From the NCBI GenBank assembly GCA_012064415.1, contig SSNU01000310.1, forward strand, positions 310,001 to 374,000: DNA of 64,000 nucleotides, given 5' to 3'. The position numbers and the translations under genes are program-made. The DNA comes from Gyrodactylus bullatarudis (taxonomy: Eukaryota > Platyhelminthes > Monogenea > Gyrodactylidea > Gyrodactylidae). The number at the start of each line of letters is the position of its first letter. Within the stretch, counting starts at the first letter, position 1. The notes beneath the pieces are model-generated. The model was not told the origin of the DNA. It was given only the letters and a program-made list of their open reading frames with translations, and did not search any database. Of this stretch, positions 22,507 through 36,200 are shown piece by piece.

Positions 22507-25219
22507 ATGATCAAAATAGGAAGGATACGCAAGTCCTTAGGACATCTTTCTGTATTCAATAGATATATTTTTACTACAAACTCTGCTTATTCAATAGATA
22601 GAAATCCTGTTTTCTATGTTATACCTGAAATTCCTGAGTGTAATGCATCAGATAATTCATGGGCTTGCCCAACTAAAATACCAGAGTAACTAAATATTTT
22701 TAACCATTCTAGTGTTACCAGCCAAAATATAGAAAATGTATTTCTTGGCCTCTCCAAGCTTTACGTTGATCAACAAGTCGAAATATCCGAAATCATTGAT
22801 CAAATAATCCCAGAAGATGGTTCTCTAATTGATAAAAAGTTGTTTCACAATCTCATTGATGTGATATCTGTTCTCGATAGAAAACTCAATATTCTTCTCA
22901 TGTCTACAAACTTTCAGTCGAACTCATTCTTCAATTCACTTTCATCACGTATTTATGAAAAGATAAAAACACTCAAATCTGAACAAATTTTTGCCAGTCC
23001 AAAAGTATTCATCTATCTTCTGAGGTTGAAAAATGAATGCAAAGATTTAAATAACGATGAAAAAATTGTACTTGAGTATTTTCTTCGGTCTTGCTTCCTT
23101 CTTGGTTCTACATTCGACCTGCCTGCCATACTGCCAAAGAGCTCAATAAAAAATATCTCTCAAGAATATATCCCCAAGACAGTGATTAAAAACTCTTCAT
23201 TGGCTCGCCACAATTATTTACACTACACAAAGTCACTTGAAGATCTTGAGAACAAGTACAGCTCTAATATTGTCTACTCTTCTGCTGGTATAGGACCTAT
23301 GATGATGGAACAAGTTAATAGACATGAATATTCGATTCAAAATTTAAAGGAAAATTCATGTCCAATCAGTGAATCAGATTTAGCCATTTTCTCACCCTCA
23401 TGGCTCCCATCAGCCCTGAATGGAAATCAAGTTGGTGGGCATATTTTGAACATGAACTGTAAACTCTCAGATGAATACGTTTCCAGAGTTCTTTTGGCTA
23501 ACTCTGAAAATAAAGATGTACGAAGTTATATATGGGAAAATCTTGCCAAAAGGAGTACAATTAAATATTTCTATAATGACATTCATTTGTGCAATGATAA
23601 AATTATTGAAGAGATACGCCTACAGAGACTCTATTTGGCCCGCCTTCTCCAATATCCCGATTTCCTATCATACGCCTGGGATAATAAAGCAGCGTACTTT
23701 AGAAGTCCTCTCTCTGCTCAATGGCTTGTTGATGAAGTTTTAGATCCTTTGTTGGAGAATATAAAACCTCAAGTGCTTGAGGATTGGAGAAAATTGAAGG
23801 ACTATGCTGAAAAACACCCCAAAATTAAAGGTTAATATTTATCTAACTACTTTCAAACAGTCACACTATTGATCATTGTTTTTAATAGGAAATTTGGAAT
23901 ATTGTGATCTACCATTTGCTATAAACTCTTTCAATAACCACCAGATGGGTAAAAAATCAAATAGTGTATTTCCTTTGGATGAGTCATTGAAAAGTGTTCT
24001 GGCTTTTGTATCGAATCAGTTGAACATTGAACTTGTAATGGATGCGAATTCTTTTCAAAGGGAAAATTCACCATCTGCCCAGTTGGTCAAAGATAAAAAA
24101 GTATTGACTTAACGTTAACATTATCTAAAAAATTATATTCTTATTTTTCATTTTAATCCATAGATTCAAAAAAAATGTCAAGTTATCAAAGTGGTAGATA
24201 AAGAAAACACTGAAGTAAAAGGAGAGATTCTTTTGGATTTATTTTCCAGAAAAGAAAAGGTAAGATTCCCCTCAATAGCCATCACTATGCCGATATTGGA
24301 CCACACTGAGAGTCATACACCATTCAGTACAATAACTGGACAATTTCTCATCTCGGATGAACATTCAAATTTAAACATGGATGAAATCTACTCAAATACC
24401 TTCCTTACCTTTGATGTAAGTTTTTAATTTCGAAAAAATTTCCACTTTACACGAGCTATTTTGAATTTTTAGGATGTCAAAAAATTAGCTGGTGTCATTG
24501 CTAAAGCTTTACAACATATTCTCGTCAAAAGAAATGATTTGAAAGTTTTGAATTTTGACTCCTCGTTAATCTATGGTCGTACCAAGGCACCTTCCCTATC
24601 AAGTTGGATACGAGACGATTCCGAAGCTATACGAATTCTCTTTGAAAACTTGGCTGGGGAAATGTTGGATATTTTTGAAAAATTCCCAAAATCATCACAA
24701 TCTCAAAATTACATTCAAAGCTTTGGCGTTTTGGAGATTTTGGAGAAGGTTAGATTCGACCTTGCTGTGAATACACAAGATTTCCAGAAAATATTTTGGA
24801 GTAATATTTCAAAGGAAATCCATGAGATGCACTCACCATTTGATAATGCAACTTGGTTTGATGGCAGCTTAATGACAAATTCATCCAAGGAAAGTAAAGA
24901 ATTATCGCGATATTGGCCTTGCTCATATGACTCTATATTCGGTATCAATAATCGATCTACGATGCTCTATTCAGATATCTGGAGTCATCTGGTAGCCTTT
25001 GACTTGAAAAGTCAAATCATTGCCAGCCCAGACAAAGTTAGTTTTGATTCTAAACCATTTTTTCTCTAACCAACGTCTTTTAATTTAATCCAGATGAAAA
25101 CAATTAAGGAGGCTTATTTTTATGACTATTATTCTCTCGGACCAAAAGGTTCCTTCTCCAAGATGACAAATAGAAATGTGGACTATAAACATTTTCTCAA
25201 CCACATTCTCGGCAAGTAG
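22507..25219 (+). CDS. MIPEP: Mitochondrial intermediate peptidase homologue lacking the zinc site
   Basis: Six exons (22507-22685, 22713-23830, 23889-24100, 24164-24415, 24473-25036, 25094-25219) give about 816 residues. The first about 30 are Arg/Ser/Thr-rich without acidic residues until later, as in a mitochondrial presequence. The body aligns collinearly with M3-family oligopeptidases of the MIPEP type, including the KSVLAFVSNQLNIEL helix, GEILLDLFSRKEK strand, the SHLVAFDLKSQI region, and a C-terminal LGPKGSFSKM..HFLNHILG. Where MIPEP has the HEMGH zinc motif, this protein has ENLAG, and the third ligand region reads SFGVLEI. All frames are intact, so a non-catalytic paralogue is favoured over a pseudogene. 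The first intron is 27 bp. Confidence 0.72.
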
Positions 25220-25251
25220 ACCCACACAGACGTTTAATTTGAAGAAGAAAA

Positions 25252-26007
25252 ATGTTGTACATTAAATGCAAATCTTTTGTAAAGTCATCAAATACTGTAT
25301 TGTTTTATTGTATTGATGAAGAAATAATTTATTCTTATGAAGATGTCTACTCTTTTGAAATTTGTAATTATGAGTTGAATTGGAAAAATTTGATTAATTT
25401 CCTCTCTACTTTTAGACATTTCAAATATTTCGTCCCCTGTACCTTTTCCTAGAATGGTCTTGTCATGGAGTACCATGGATATTGATAACGAGTTATCTTT
25501 TGATCATAACAAAATCAAACACAATTTCAAGTATTTTCTCCCTAAAATTGGCCATCGGTATTCTTATAGACTTGGTCATTGTTGCCATCATCAAAGTGAT
25601 TGTCAAAAGACCTAGACCTCAAAGAAATAATCCCAGTGACATGAGATTAACTCTCTCTGTGGATAGTTATTCATTTCCATCGGGTAACTTGTACTTTATT
25701 ATATAATACCTATCTATTCCAAGGTCACGCTAGTCGAAGTGCATTCTTGCAGAATCTCGGAATCACCTATCTGAAGTTCATGGGAGAATTATTAGGCCCA
25801 TCAACATTTCTCTGGGGATTGGCAAACGCCTTTGTACTCATCTGGCTCCCAATTGTTGCAATATCAAGATTCCTTATGAAGAGGCACCACATGTCAGATG
25901 TTATCTTTGGTTATTTAATCGGACTTTCTATTCATCATGTAATTGAAAGAGTTCCTCTTGAGATGTTCTACGTGATGAATAACTTTATCAGAGAAAAATT
26001 TCAATAA
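25252..26007 (+). CDS. PLPP6: PAP2-family lipid phosphatase, PLPP6-like
   Basis: Three exons (25252-25344, 25416-25683, 25724-26007) give about 214 residues. The segment LFLEWSCHGVPWI corresponds to the conserved LEYSCHGIPW of PLPP6 (presqualene/polyisoprenoid diphosphate phosphatase). All three PAP2 motifs are present: KVIVKRPRP (C1), SVDSYSFPSGHASR (C2, interrupted by a 40-bp intron inside the Gly codon) and SRFLMKRHHMSD (C3, nucleophile His and supporting Asp). Hydrophobic helices before C1 and around C3 indicate a multi-pass ER membrane enzyme. The gene starts only 32 bp after the stop of the preceding gene, so co-transcription or an overlapping promoter is possible. The first exon is the least certain. 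Confidence 0.83.
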
Positions 26008-26298
26008 ACCTGCCTCTCAGAGGTTTGATTCAAGTGGAGAAATTAGCCATTCCTTTTCAAATCAAAGATGTATTATTTATTCCCTTTTATTCATTTCGTG
26101 TATATATTTTTATAATTTTTAAAATATTTCTAACAAAATTATTGTCTTGAATAAATTGCCAAAACATACAGATAGTTTGTTTTTAAAAGTTTTGTCTCAT
26201 TATTCATTATGTAATAATAATTTCTCCTGTCTATTCTCTTTCTTTAAGGAATAAATTTAAAGAAGCTCATGATTTACAGTGAGTTGGGAAAAATCATA
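26008..26298. other. 3' flank of the PLPP6-like gene
   Basis: AT-rich sequence with AATAAA at about 26150, a plausible polyadenylation signal. Nothing else was recognised. Confidence 0.4.
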
Positions 26299-26688
26299 AA
26301 AACATGACAGAAATATTTTCAGAAGCCAAAAAATAAAATAAAACTGGGCAGAAAGAAGGAATTTTTCCATGAAAAAAGTTAACTTTTTTGTAATACATGG
26401 TGCAAATAATACAAATTTCCTTCTGGAAAAATGGTGACAGATAGTAAGAATGGAAAAGGCAATTTCTCACAATTTCCAAATGCACACACAAACCTGCCTC
26501 TCCTTGATGATAAATACGAACAAGGGAGAAATAGTTTTTGGAATAAACATGTGTACTAGGTGTAATACATATAACAACGGAGATTGCCTTAATTTATTTC
26601 CTTCTTCGAGTACTTTTAAGAATTTTGCAATGCTAATACAACTCTCTTTCATAATTGAGTTGTTAATAGCAGTTCCGAGATCAATCAT
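26299..26688 (-). CDS. Doubtful small gene, two exons
   Basis: Reading from an ATG at 26688 (MIDLGTAINNSIMKESC) through a donor after ERQ (about 26482) to an acceptor TTTTTCCAG and a second frame ending in SENISVMFL gives about 110 residues, hydrophobic in the second half. Splice signals fit, and the protein text is not obviously random, but no family is recognised and overlapping frames exist on the plus strand. It could be non-coding. Confidence 0.2.
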
Positions 26689-27294
26689 TTAGGACTGTGA
26701 GTGTCAATCTTTTAGTAATTTGACTTTAATGAATCAATAAATAAAAAGTAAAATCAAGATGCATAAAATGAAATAAGTAAGAATGGCATTTGGTGTGTGT
26801 CCATAATGATGTGCGGTAGGTGTCCAGGAGAGGAGGGAGGGGATGGAGAAAAGGAAGAAATAGATATCTATTTCTTCTTTTGTCAGAGAAGTACAAAAAT
26901 TCATGTCGACTTCCTTTAGTTGGGTGGAGAGAAGAAGGTGAACGCACTGAGGACAGACTTGGCGGAGGTATTGGATAATCTTGGTGCATATACGACGCTT
27001 ATTACTTTCATAGCCACAAGTTGGGTATTGAGAAACAAAAAAAGAAAAAATACATAACTTCTTCTTTAATACAGAAATAAAGTGAAAATTAAATTCTCTC
27101 CTCTGTTTTAATATCCCCGCTTTCTTCTCGGTAATTCTCATTCAAAATGTTTACCTTTTCAAAATGATCAATAAAATAATAATAACATGATTATAACAAT
27201 ATATAACGGTATTGAATCTAAGAGTTTTGTATTCTTTTCGATTAAAACTAAACGGTTATTTCACTCAAACATTTCTTTCACTGTCACTGACTCT
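26689..27294. other. Intergenic spacer, pyrimidine/purine-skewed
   Basis: Contains a GA-rich stretch (26830-26870) and three overlapping minus-strand frames of 87-135 codons of which none has recognisable domains. No supported gene. Confidence 0.4.
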
Positions 27295-30200
27295 TTATAC
27301 AATGGGATCAGAACAAACAACCTCAAGTTCTTCATTAATTGGATGCTCCACAGAGAATTTGAGAACAATTTCCTTTTGCTCATTTGGCTTCAGGGTGATA
27401 TTCCATTCAATGTTGTTGTTCTTGTTCATTCTGATTGGTTTCTTTGGATCATACTTTTCTGGATTCTTTATTTGTGGTTCAATGAGAATAATCTTGATCT
27501 TGTCCTCCTTACTGACAGGTAGTTGATCAATGACAGTTAACTTTATCTCCCTGTCAAAAGTATTCTTAACTTCAATGCTTTGCTTAAATGTAACAGTCTT
27601 TTTACTACCATGAGTATTCTTTGTTTTAAACATTGGCTTGTAAGCTAGTTTAATACCGTGTTCTGAACCCAACTGACAAGTGAACTCTTCTCCGGGTGCT
27701 ACATTACTGAAATCAATCTAAAATTATTTTTAAAATTATAAAAATCCCTTGGTATTCTTGTCAACTTTAAACATACTTTACCTATGAAAGAATTATCTGA
27801 GTATATATTTGTCTGTCCAGCCAAGAGATGATACGGACTATCATTAACGGCTTTTGCTTTGAGGAAAGCATAAGGACTCCTCTTGGGTACAGAAACATAG
27901 TCATATTGTGGTGACTGAATGTCTATAAGACCAACAGTTGCTCTATGAGGTCTACCATCAGACTTTATGAGAGCCAAGGGTCTTGGAACTTCAAAGTTAA
28001 CATGAGGCATTGAGCCTGAATTGGCTTGATTATCAGGAACGCTCTTTATGGATGTATGCAAATTTGGCATATCATGGCTACCTGGTAGGCCAGAGTTTAG
28101 GAGAAGCGACTGAGCAAATGTATGCTTAGAATCACAATTCTTTGTGGATCGATTGGTGTCTAGAACACTGGTTGCTCTCTGTAGAGTATTCGTGTGACTA
28201 TTGTCACGACCAAGCTAAAAAATAATTTTAAACTTGAATGAGAGAGGAACATTTTATAGCTTAAAATTAGACTTGAGAAACAAAACCTTATTTTTAAAGT
28301 AAACTTAGTGCCAATCACCAGTATGTTTAGAGTTGGGATAGGTATTTAATGGGGAGGGTAAAGAAATAGGCTAATTTTTATCACTTTAGAGCTCCTAACT
28401 GTTGAATGAGATCTGGTCTGAGAATAAGGTCTGCCAGAAGAAAATGTGGTAGTTACATTCAAGTGATTGACATCCCTGTTCAAGGTACGATTACTGATAG
28501 TCTCGTAGATTACAGAGTTCGGCCCAAGAGATCCACTCATCATGGTATTACGATCAAAAGTATTATGTCTTGTATGGCCATAGACATGACATTCAGGCTT
28601 CAGGGTGCAACAAGCTTGCTGCTCCGGAAGCAGTAAATTTGCCCTCTTGTATTGATCAGATTTTTTCGACTTTTTCTGATCTTCATTGGATAGGATTGAT
28701 CTGATTGATAGAAAATCACAAAATGTGAATATGAATTCTTTTCATGGATCAAAATCATGATGATGATGAAATGAGTTCAATAGGCATGAGTAAGAACAGC
28801 CAAAATAAGGTGCTTTTTGAGATGTTTATAGGCGCCAAAATACTTGAATTATGATTGGTAAATACAGCAAACATATGACTTGAATAGCATAAAATGAAAA
28901 ATAACCCAAAAAATATACAAACAAAGAATATAAAAATTTCAAATGCAGTAAATTAGCAGGAGAAAATAAAAGAGAGAATTATGATGAATTGACGTTTTAT
29001 AATCTGAAGGGAAAAGGGGTGGATGGACAAAAATGAAGAATTTTATTCAATAAAAAATTAACTAGCCAATGTTTCCCTACCTTCCCCCACGGGAATGTGA
29101 TACAGCTTGTAATAAATAAATAACAAATTCTTTCTACTTTTGTAGTTTTATTGAAAAATACAGAAAAGTTTCTTAATTCCACCATAAACGAGAGGTGGAA
29201 ATTAAAAAATACACCTCTCTTCGGATAGACTATTTCCAAATATGAAACTAAGGATATTAAAAATTAACAGCACAGTCTTGCAAAATAAATAATTTATCGG
29301 GAATGATAAAAGTCTAGTTTCTTTTCCTACGTAACTCACTTTTGAGTAGATAGAACAGTGTTTTAGGAAAACTCTATTCTCTTTCAAGACTATTTTATTT
29401 TACTAGACTCTGCTGCTAAAAACTAGATATACATAACTTGAAAAAATATCGGATAGGTTTTTTACCTCTTCATCGTCTTCAAAGTGAGTGTTACGTCCTG
29501 CTGTTGAATGACCCTTACGAGTGCCCTGACGAAGACGACTCTGTTGCGATAGTGGATGACAATGATGAATTGTAGCTGGAACATTTGCGTGATGAAAAGA
29601 TTTTGAGAGATAGTTCAGACTAGTTGACGACATTGTTGCAGATCCAAGATTTTTTGAGAGCTTTGAATGATGATAGCATTGATTCATTAGCACTGTTGGA
29701 TGTTCACCTTCTCCAGGACATTTTGTCGATGATACTAATGCCATTTTACTTGCTGTTGTCTGACTATTTCTAATTATTGTTTTTTTAATGATTAATCTCT
29801 AATGGTTATAACTACAGTAGTAGTTTCCGGGTAATTGTACATTACGAACATTCAAAGTTTAATTCATTCAAGTAAAATTTTCCTCTCACTACATTATTCA
29901 TTTGACAACATTGAAAAAAAGAATTCTGTAAAAAGCCTATCAAAGTCAATAAATAAAAGAGGTACTGTTATATTGATTAAAAGACAGATAAGGATAATAT
30001 ACACAGGCCATATACGTATTAGAAAAAAATTCTTCATCTTGTTTTTTATCGAGGAAATAAAACCAAAAAATTAAATGCTTTCTGTGTTCGTGGTTGATAG
30101 AAATGAACATGTTATAAAATGTTTGTGTGTAGAATGTTAAACGAAAATATATACAGTATTAGTACACATAATAATAGTGTGATCATAATACAGTATAGCT

Positions 30201-33200
30201 AGTAAAATATAAAGATGAGAGGAGTAAGGAAGCCTGATGAAAAAATAAAGTAATAGTAATAGCTAATAATCCAGATGAAGTAAATGTGTCACTTATATAT
30301 ATATTGGATGTTTTGTATTTTAGCATAGAGTCTATGAAACGTACTTTAGTCGAGATGATGATTTTCTTGAAAATAATCTAACATAACAATGAATATGACT
30401 GGAGGAATATGCACAAGCAGAGTAAAATTTCTAACTAGGTTCTTGTGTATATAGGTATTTTTTGTGTGTAATAATAATAATAATAATGAAATGTCACCAA
30501 TCTCTCATACGAGACAATGATTAATGATATGACTTAATAACAGACATGCAGTGACATGGTATACATGTGGTGTTATTAGTGCAACTAGCCATTTAAACAT
30601 GAGCAACATACCCATTTTTGTATTGAACTGTTTGAAGGCCAAGCTGAGGTACTGTACCACCAAGACCTGGCTCGGCAGTAGAAAGAGACATTTTAGGGAT
30701 TTTAGCCCATTCTTCGCCAGTGAATTGGGTCACCATACCATAATAAATTATCTATATTAGAATGGAAAAAAATAGAAATTTTTATTGAAAAATCTAATAA
30801 GATAATTTAAACAAGGCTCAGTTCACTTACCTTCATAGAACCATCAGAGTTGAACATTCTGATATCATAAGAAGGGACCCATCCACATTTTCCAACAACA
30901 TAGGATATTATGACCTCAACAGGTCCTGTTTCTCTAGGCTCAACAATGACACTGAGTTCTCTGTGAAAGTTATCCTCATTCTTTATCTGAACTTCGAAGA
31001 GTTTATTCTCGAGATACTCTATTCTTTGGTCTAGCCTTGAGAGATCCTCTTGTCCGTCTAAAATTTGACCGTCCAACTTTTCTATCTGCTCTTCGTATGT
31101 GCTGAGGAATCGGTTTAATGTATCCATTGTCTGGGGATCAAACGGATTCAAAAGCTATAAGAATTAATAAAATATTAATATTTTATCTCAGAAAAAAATA
31201 GTCTTTGAAAGAAATTCGAAGAATCAATCCACTCTGTTCTAATTTTAGGATTAATAAAAATTCCGGAAAAATTATCATACAAATATATTTATCTTCTATT
31301 GTAGCAATTAAATATTTTGATCCAATAAAAATAATATTGAAGCAAGTAGAACAAAATTCATCTGTTTTACTTAGATATTCAATCTTTTAAACTTTGCTGA
31401 ATGAATATATAAAATATTGGCGTTGAATTTTTATCAAATCTAGGATAGAGCAACGCTTTCTCAAAAAAAACTAGCAAAATTGAATAATTAAGTTGGCAGT
31501 TAGTAATAAAATCTGAGGATTCTATTCATGCTAAAATCTTTGCTTGAAATACTTTATTCTAAGAGTCGGAAATATTCAAAATATAATTGGGAGGATTTGA
31601 ACTCTGTATATAATACAGTATTTACGAACATTTAATTAGTTCTTACTATAATTAATGGAACGTAAAGAAGGAATGTGAACCTTAAGGGTTTAACTTTTTG
31701 TAAGGTCTAATTTAGTAAATTTACCTATTGTATTCTCACTCAGTTTGATTAACAAAAAACAATTTACTCCTTTGAACAAAGGAGCCAACGATTCTCACTT
31801 ATGATTTTTTTGGTTAATAACAGCATGAGGAGCACTCTAGATTCATTGAAAGGGTGTAAACAAATTATGACCACTATATGCAGAAATATGGTATGCATGA
31901 AGAATGCTCTCTCTCTCCCTTTTTCTCTTAGTAATGAGTCCTTTATACAAAATGTTTTATCACTCTAAATTCCTGCCCAAAAATATCTGGTAAATGTCTT
32001 TAATTAGACTTTTTGTAAAATGCCCAAAAATTTTGTACGGTGAAAAGAAGTAGGCCTAATGCCATTATTGAAATTGCCATCCTAATTAAATTCTTGTGCT
32101 GGGGATGGCAATAGTGCATAGAAAATTTCCCTAACATGCATAAACATAATTACTTTGAAGGATAGTAGTTAAGAGCTGTTTAAAAAAACATCCACACTCT
32201 GTTGTGAAAACAAAATGAATAACTCAAGTACTTTTAAGCAGAGACTATATACAATTAATATACACTAGGTTTTATCTCTGTGTTTGGTGGTGTGTCCAAT
32301 GTATGTCATGGTAAATTAGCATTGTAAATTTGGAAAGCCAGAAAAAAAGAAAAAGCCATTGAAATTTGAGGAAAACTTGATTTGAATAATTATCAACAAG
32401 CAATCGATGCGTAAAAGTCAATTAATAGACAAGGATTCATTACTTATGCAGAGATTGAGTACAGTACAGATTGAAGTTATTATATTTCGTTGAGTCGCTA
32501 TACAAAATTTGGTATGTGAATGAAACAGAAGAGCTTAATAAGCTTTACTAAATACCAGATTAAGCCAATGAAATGTGAGAATAATGAATGTATAGCTGAA
32601 TTGTTTTTCAATTGCCTATTTAAAACAAAGTGGAAATACAAGTTATCATTAAGTCAAGAGGCTTAAAAAATCTATTGTTTGTTAGACTAGGCTGGTAAAA
32701 GTGACAGACAGAGAAATTTCTAGCTGTTAAATCATTGTCGATTCATGTGTTGTACATTTAACATGGGTACTCTTGATCCACCATCAGTTAATAATACATC
32801 TTGCATCCATTTTTGCATTATTATTTGTAGAAACAAGTCTTTGTGATAGAATCAGGTGTACTTTTATAATATGTAATATTGCCCATATAATTAATATGTA
32901 ATTGTAATTAAGACACTATAGCTATGTATGTGGGTAAGTTGGATTACTTTGTAGACTAGAGTGTTAGACATTAATCTTCTCTGTGAATCTCTATATGTAT
33001 TTTTTGTTTGATAAATATTCTATAATCAACTAATAAACTAGAATAGAAGACATAAATGCATTGTATGCATTGCATAGTCTGGAGGGAATCTAAAAATCAA
33101 TGAACAAAAGTTGACGAGGATTTGATCATGTCTGTTCTGAAGGAGAAATTAGTCAGTAGAAGTCATTTTCAAAATTCATCAAAAATGAGAATTACCACCA

Positions 33201-36200
33201 CATTTGGTAATTTGACCTTTCGAATTATTCCCTTTTTCTGTCTACATTACAATTTATTACATAAAGTGCATGCATTAATAATACCAACCATGATGATCAT
33301 GTATGTTTTTCCTAGTTTTCCCATAAAATATGTTTCTCTTGTTTATTTACAAACTCTCATATTATGAGAGACATGATGGATTTTTCTCTAACCATCAAGA
33401 TTGTATTGAATTTTTAGACGAGAATAGTTTTATCCAAGAGAAAAATAAGCAGAAAACATGTTAAAGAGAGAAATAGACAAGACACCTAATTTGCATTAAC
33501 CTTCATTATAAATTCAAGTAATGATCCAGGCCATGGATGGATTATCAAGAACTGAACAAGATCACTTTTTCATAAAAAAATTACAACTTGATTTGTGTTC
33601 TTTTATCTTTTATCTATTTCTTTTAGTTATTTTATTATTTTTACTCTTTTCAAATTATCTTAAAAATAAAATTATCTGAATTGGCTTGCATTGTGTTTAT
33701 CATTTTTTCTCTTTTTCTAAAAAAAAGATTGACAGTTCTCGAATTCAATGAAGAAATAATTTGGTCAAGCTTTATTGAATTGATAATGAAACTAAGTCAT
33801 TACTTTATTATCATTTTAAAATGAGTTATAAAGTCATTTCTTCAACTTTTATTTGAAAAAAGGGGCATTGTAAGGACTTACACTAATCATTTGTGCATGT
33901 GATTTCTTGATCAATTGAAAAAATGTAAAATTTGGAAAAAATTAAAAGTGATTCTAGTTAGCCTCTTCAAAACCCTTAAAGGTGTGTTTATTTTTCAAGG
34001 AAAACGGTGATCATTGCTGCAAGCGTAAAGAAAGCAATGAAGAATATAAAATTCAACAATAAAAGATGAATATCTTCCTTCATCCACCATTTTGAGAACT
34101 TATAATTTCTGGTGATCAAAGGGGAATTGGGGGGGGAGGTGGAGTGATCTGAATAGATGTTGTAAGATAGACAGTGGGATGATATCTTTACTCGTAAACA
34201 AGCATCAGAATATACATAAAACTATTTGTAACAGAAAGCGAGATATGGAGGGAGAGAGAGAAGACAGAAGAAAGAATAGAGGATATAAAATTGATTTAGC
34301 TTAGTTATTCATTCCTAGACAGGATATTTTACTAGCCTTTCATTGGCTGCCCCTATTTATCCCAGTCCTGTATTTCCTATGTGATTATTGCTAGATTACA
34401 GTTTAGGTATCAATAAACTGTCTTAGTTCTCCACAATTATTTTTTGATAGCATCAAAGCGAGCATAAGATTTTGAATACCAATATTTTATTTCAACAAAT
34501 CAATAAAACCAGAGCGAGCATAGAGAATAAAGAGAGAGGGAAAATAAAATTCCATTTATCATTATTTCAGGAAATATTCAGCGCATCATATTGCAGCCAT
34601 TGAAAACAAGTATTATCTCAAGTCATCAGAGTTAGAATAATAATAAAAGTACTTTTCTGACTAAACTAAATTATGAAAAATGTATATCCAAGAAATTTTC
34701 TCAAATAATTCATCATTAACAGAAACCAGATTGGGTCTGAAGAATATCTGGATATTCAACAATGCATTAATTACAACATGAATTATTTAGATAATCAAAA
34801 TGTATTGAATCATCTGCTTTGGTTGAATATCCTAAAGAGATTAACAATTTCAAGCTTTGATTTATTACTCACCTCTCGTTCTATGGCACTCATTTGAACT
34901 GTTTGGTGATCCTTTGATTGTTTATCTTTCTTGTCATGTGATTTACCACATTTCGTAGAAGTTTCATGCTGACTGATACCTTCGTCTTGGTCTTCTCCGG
35001 CTGTTTTTGCTGTCATTTTATCAGCATACGTATGAAGTAGTTCTCGTTGTTTCTCTGCTCTCATTATCTTTGCTGAAATCATTTCTATTTCCTTGCGACA
35101 TTGACGAATATCCTCAAGGATTTGATCTGAAGTTGAGGTAAACTCTCCATTGTCAGTGGTCTCATTGATAGGATATTCGTTGAGGCTGACATCAAGAATT
35201 GTTGCTCTCCCGCGTAGTTCAACTCTGTTGAGAAAAAAAGCCAGTTCTTTATTCATCCTCAGAATTTTAGCTCAATCCCTTATGAATGAGGATGTCTCTA
35301 TTTGATTCCTTCTTCGTGCTACTTAATCTAATTCTGACAGATTTGATCGATATTTTTTTTAAAAAGAAGAAATGAGCCAGAACACAAGAAGAGGGAAAAT
35401 ATCACAAATATCGCTTGATGGCAGAGGCAGATTAATCTGAATCATTCTAGCGTATACTCATTATTAGTCTTAAAAGAGAAATTTATTATAAATAAATTAT
35501 CAAAATAATAAAGACTTGAATTGTCAATTGGAAAATTTTAATCGCTCGCGTTGAAAGAAATGCCAGTTTAACTCCCCCACCTCCCAATAATATTAGCTTT
35601 CCATTGAGTAGGGCATACATTTTTATTCATACTAATGGAGTAAAAGACATCATAAAACTTTTTCTATTTGCAAAAGGGTTTTCTTTGTTTGAACAAAATT
35701 GCACCATTTCTCAAGCTTATTTAGCAAATAGAGGATCTCGAAAAAAACAAGATGAAAATTTATCTTACTGATTTCAGACAGCAGTCAAAAAGATTTTGAA
35801 TAATTAAATCAACTAGCGTAATGATAACATGAAAATTTTTCAATTTATTCAAATTGATTCAATCACATAAACATTAAGAACGTTTAATAACAGTACTACT
35901 CATATGTGTTTATAATTGAGATAGTGTCTCTCTCTCACTTTGAATGTTTGAATAGATATATTGTTGTTTGTTTTTATTTCTCTAAAAAATGGATATTGGT
36001 TATGTCACAATTTGTTTTATCTTTCTACCATATTTTACTAAAAGTATCACTTTTCAACCCTGATAATACTTTGAATGAACTACTTTCAAGGTAAGTTGGA
36101 TACAAAAATAATGAGTGATAATTTATATTGTATTGATCAATTTTCTTTTCATTTTGTATTTTGTAGTGCTTATAGTGCTGCATAATATAATGAATATACT

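Noticed and set aside
26734..27141. Minus-strand frame of 135 codons
   Set aside because: Two other frames are open over the same DNA, and the composition follows a C/T-rich tract; no domain or splice-consistent model was found.
27187..27526. Two plus-strand frames of 104-111 codons
   Set aside because: Antisense shadow of the last DUF4139 exon.
30551..30760. Plus-strand frame of 69 codons
   Set aside because: It overlaps the YYGMVTQ exon of the DUF4139 gene on the minus strand and is its shadow.
31570..31640. Possible tRNA on the minus strand (GAGTTCAAATCCTC resembles a T-arm)
   Set aside because: No acceptor stem, D-arm or anticodon arm could be matched around it.
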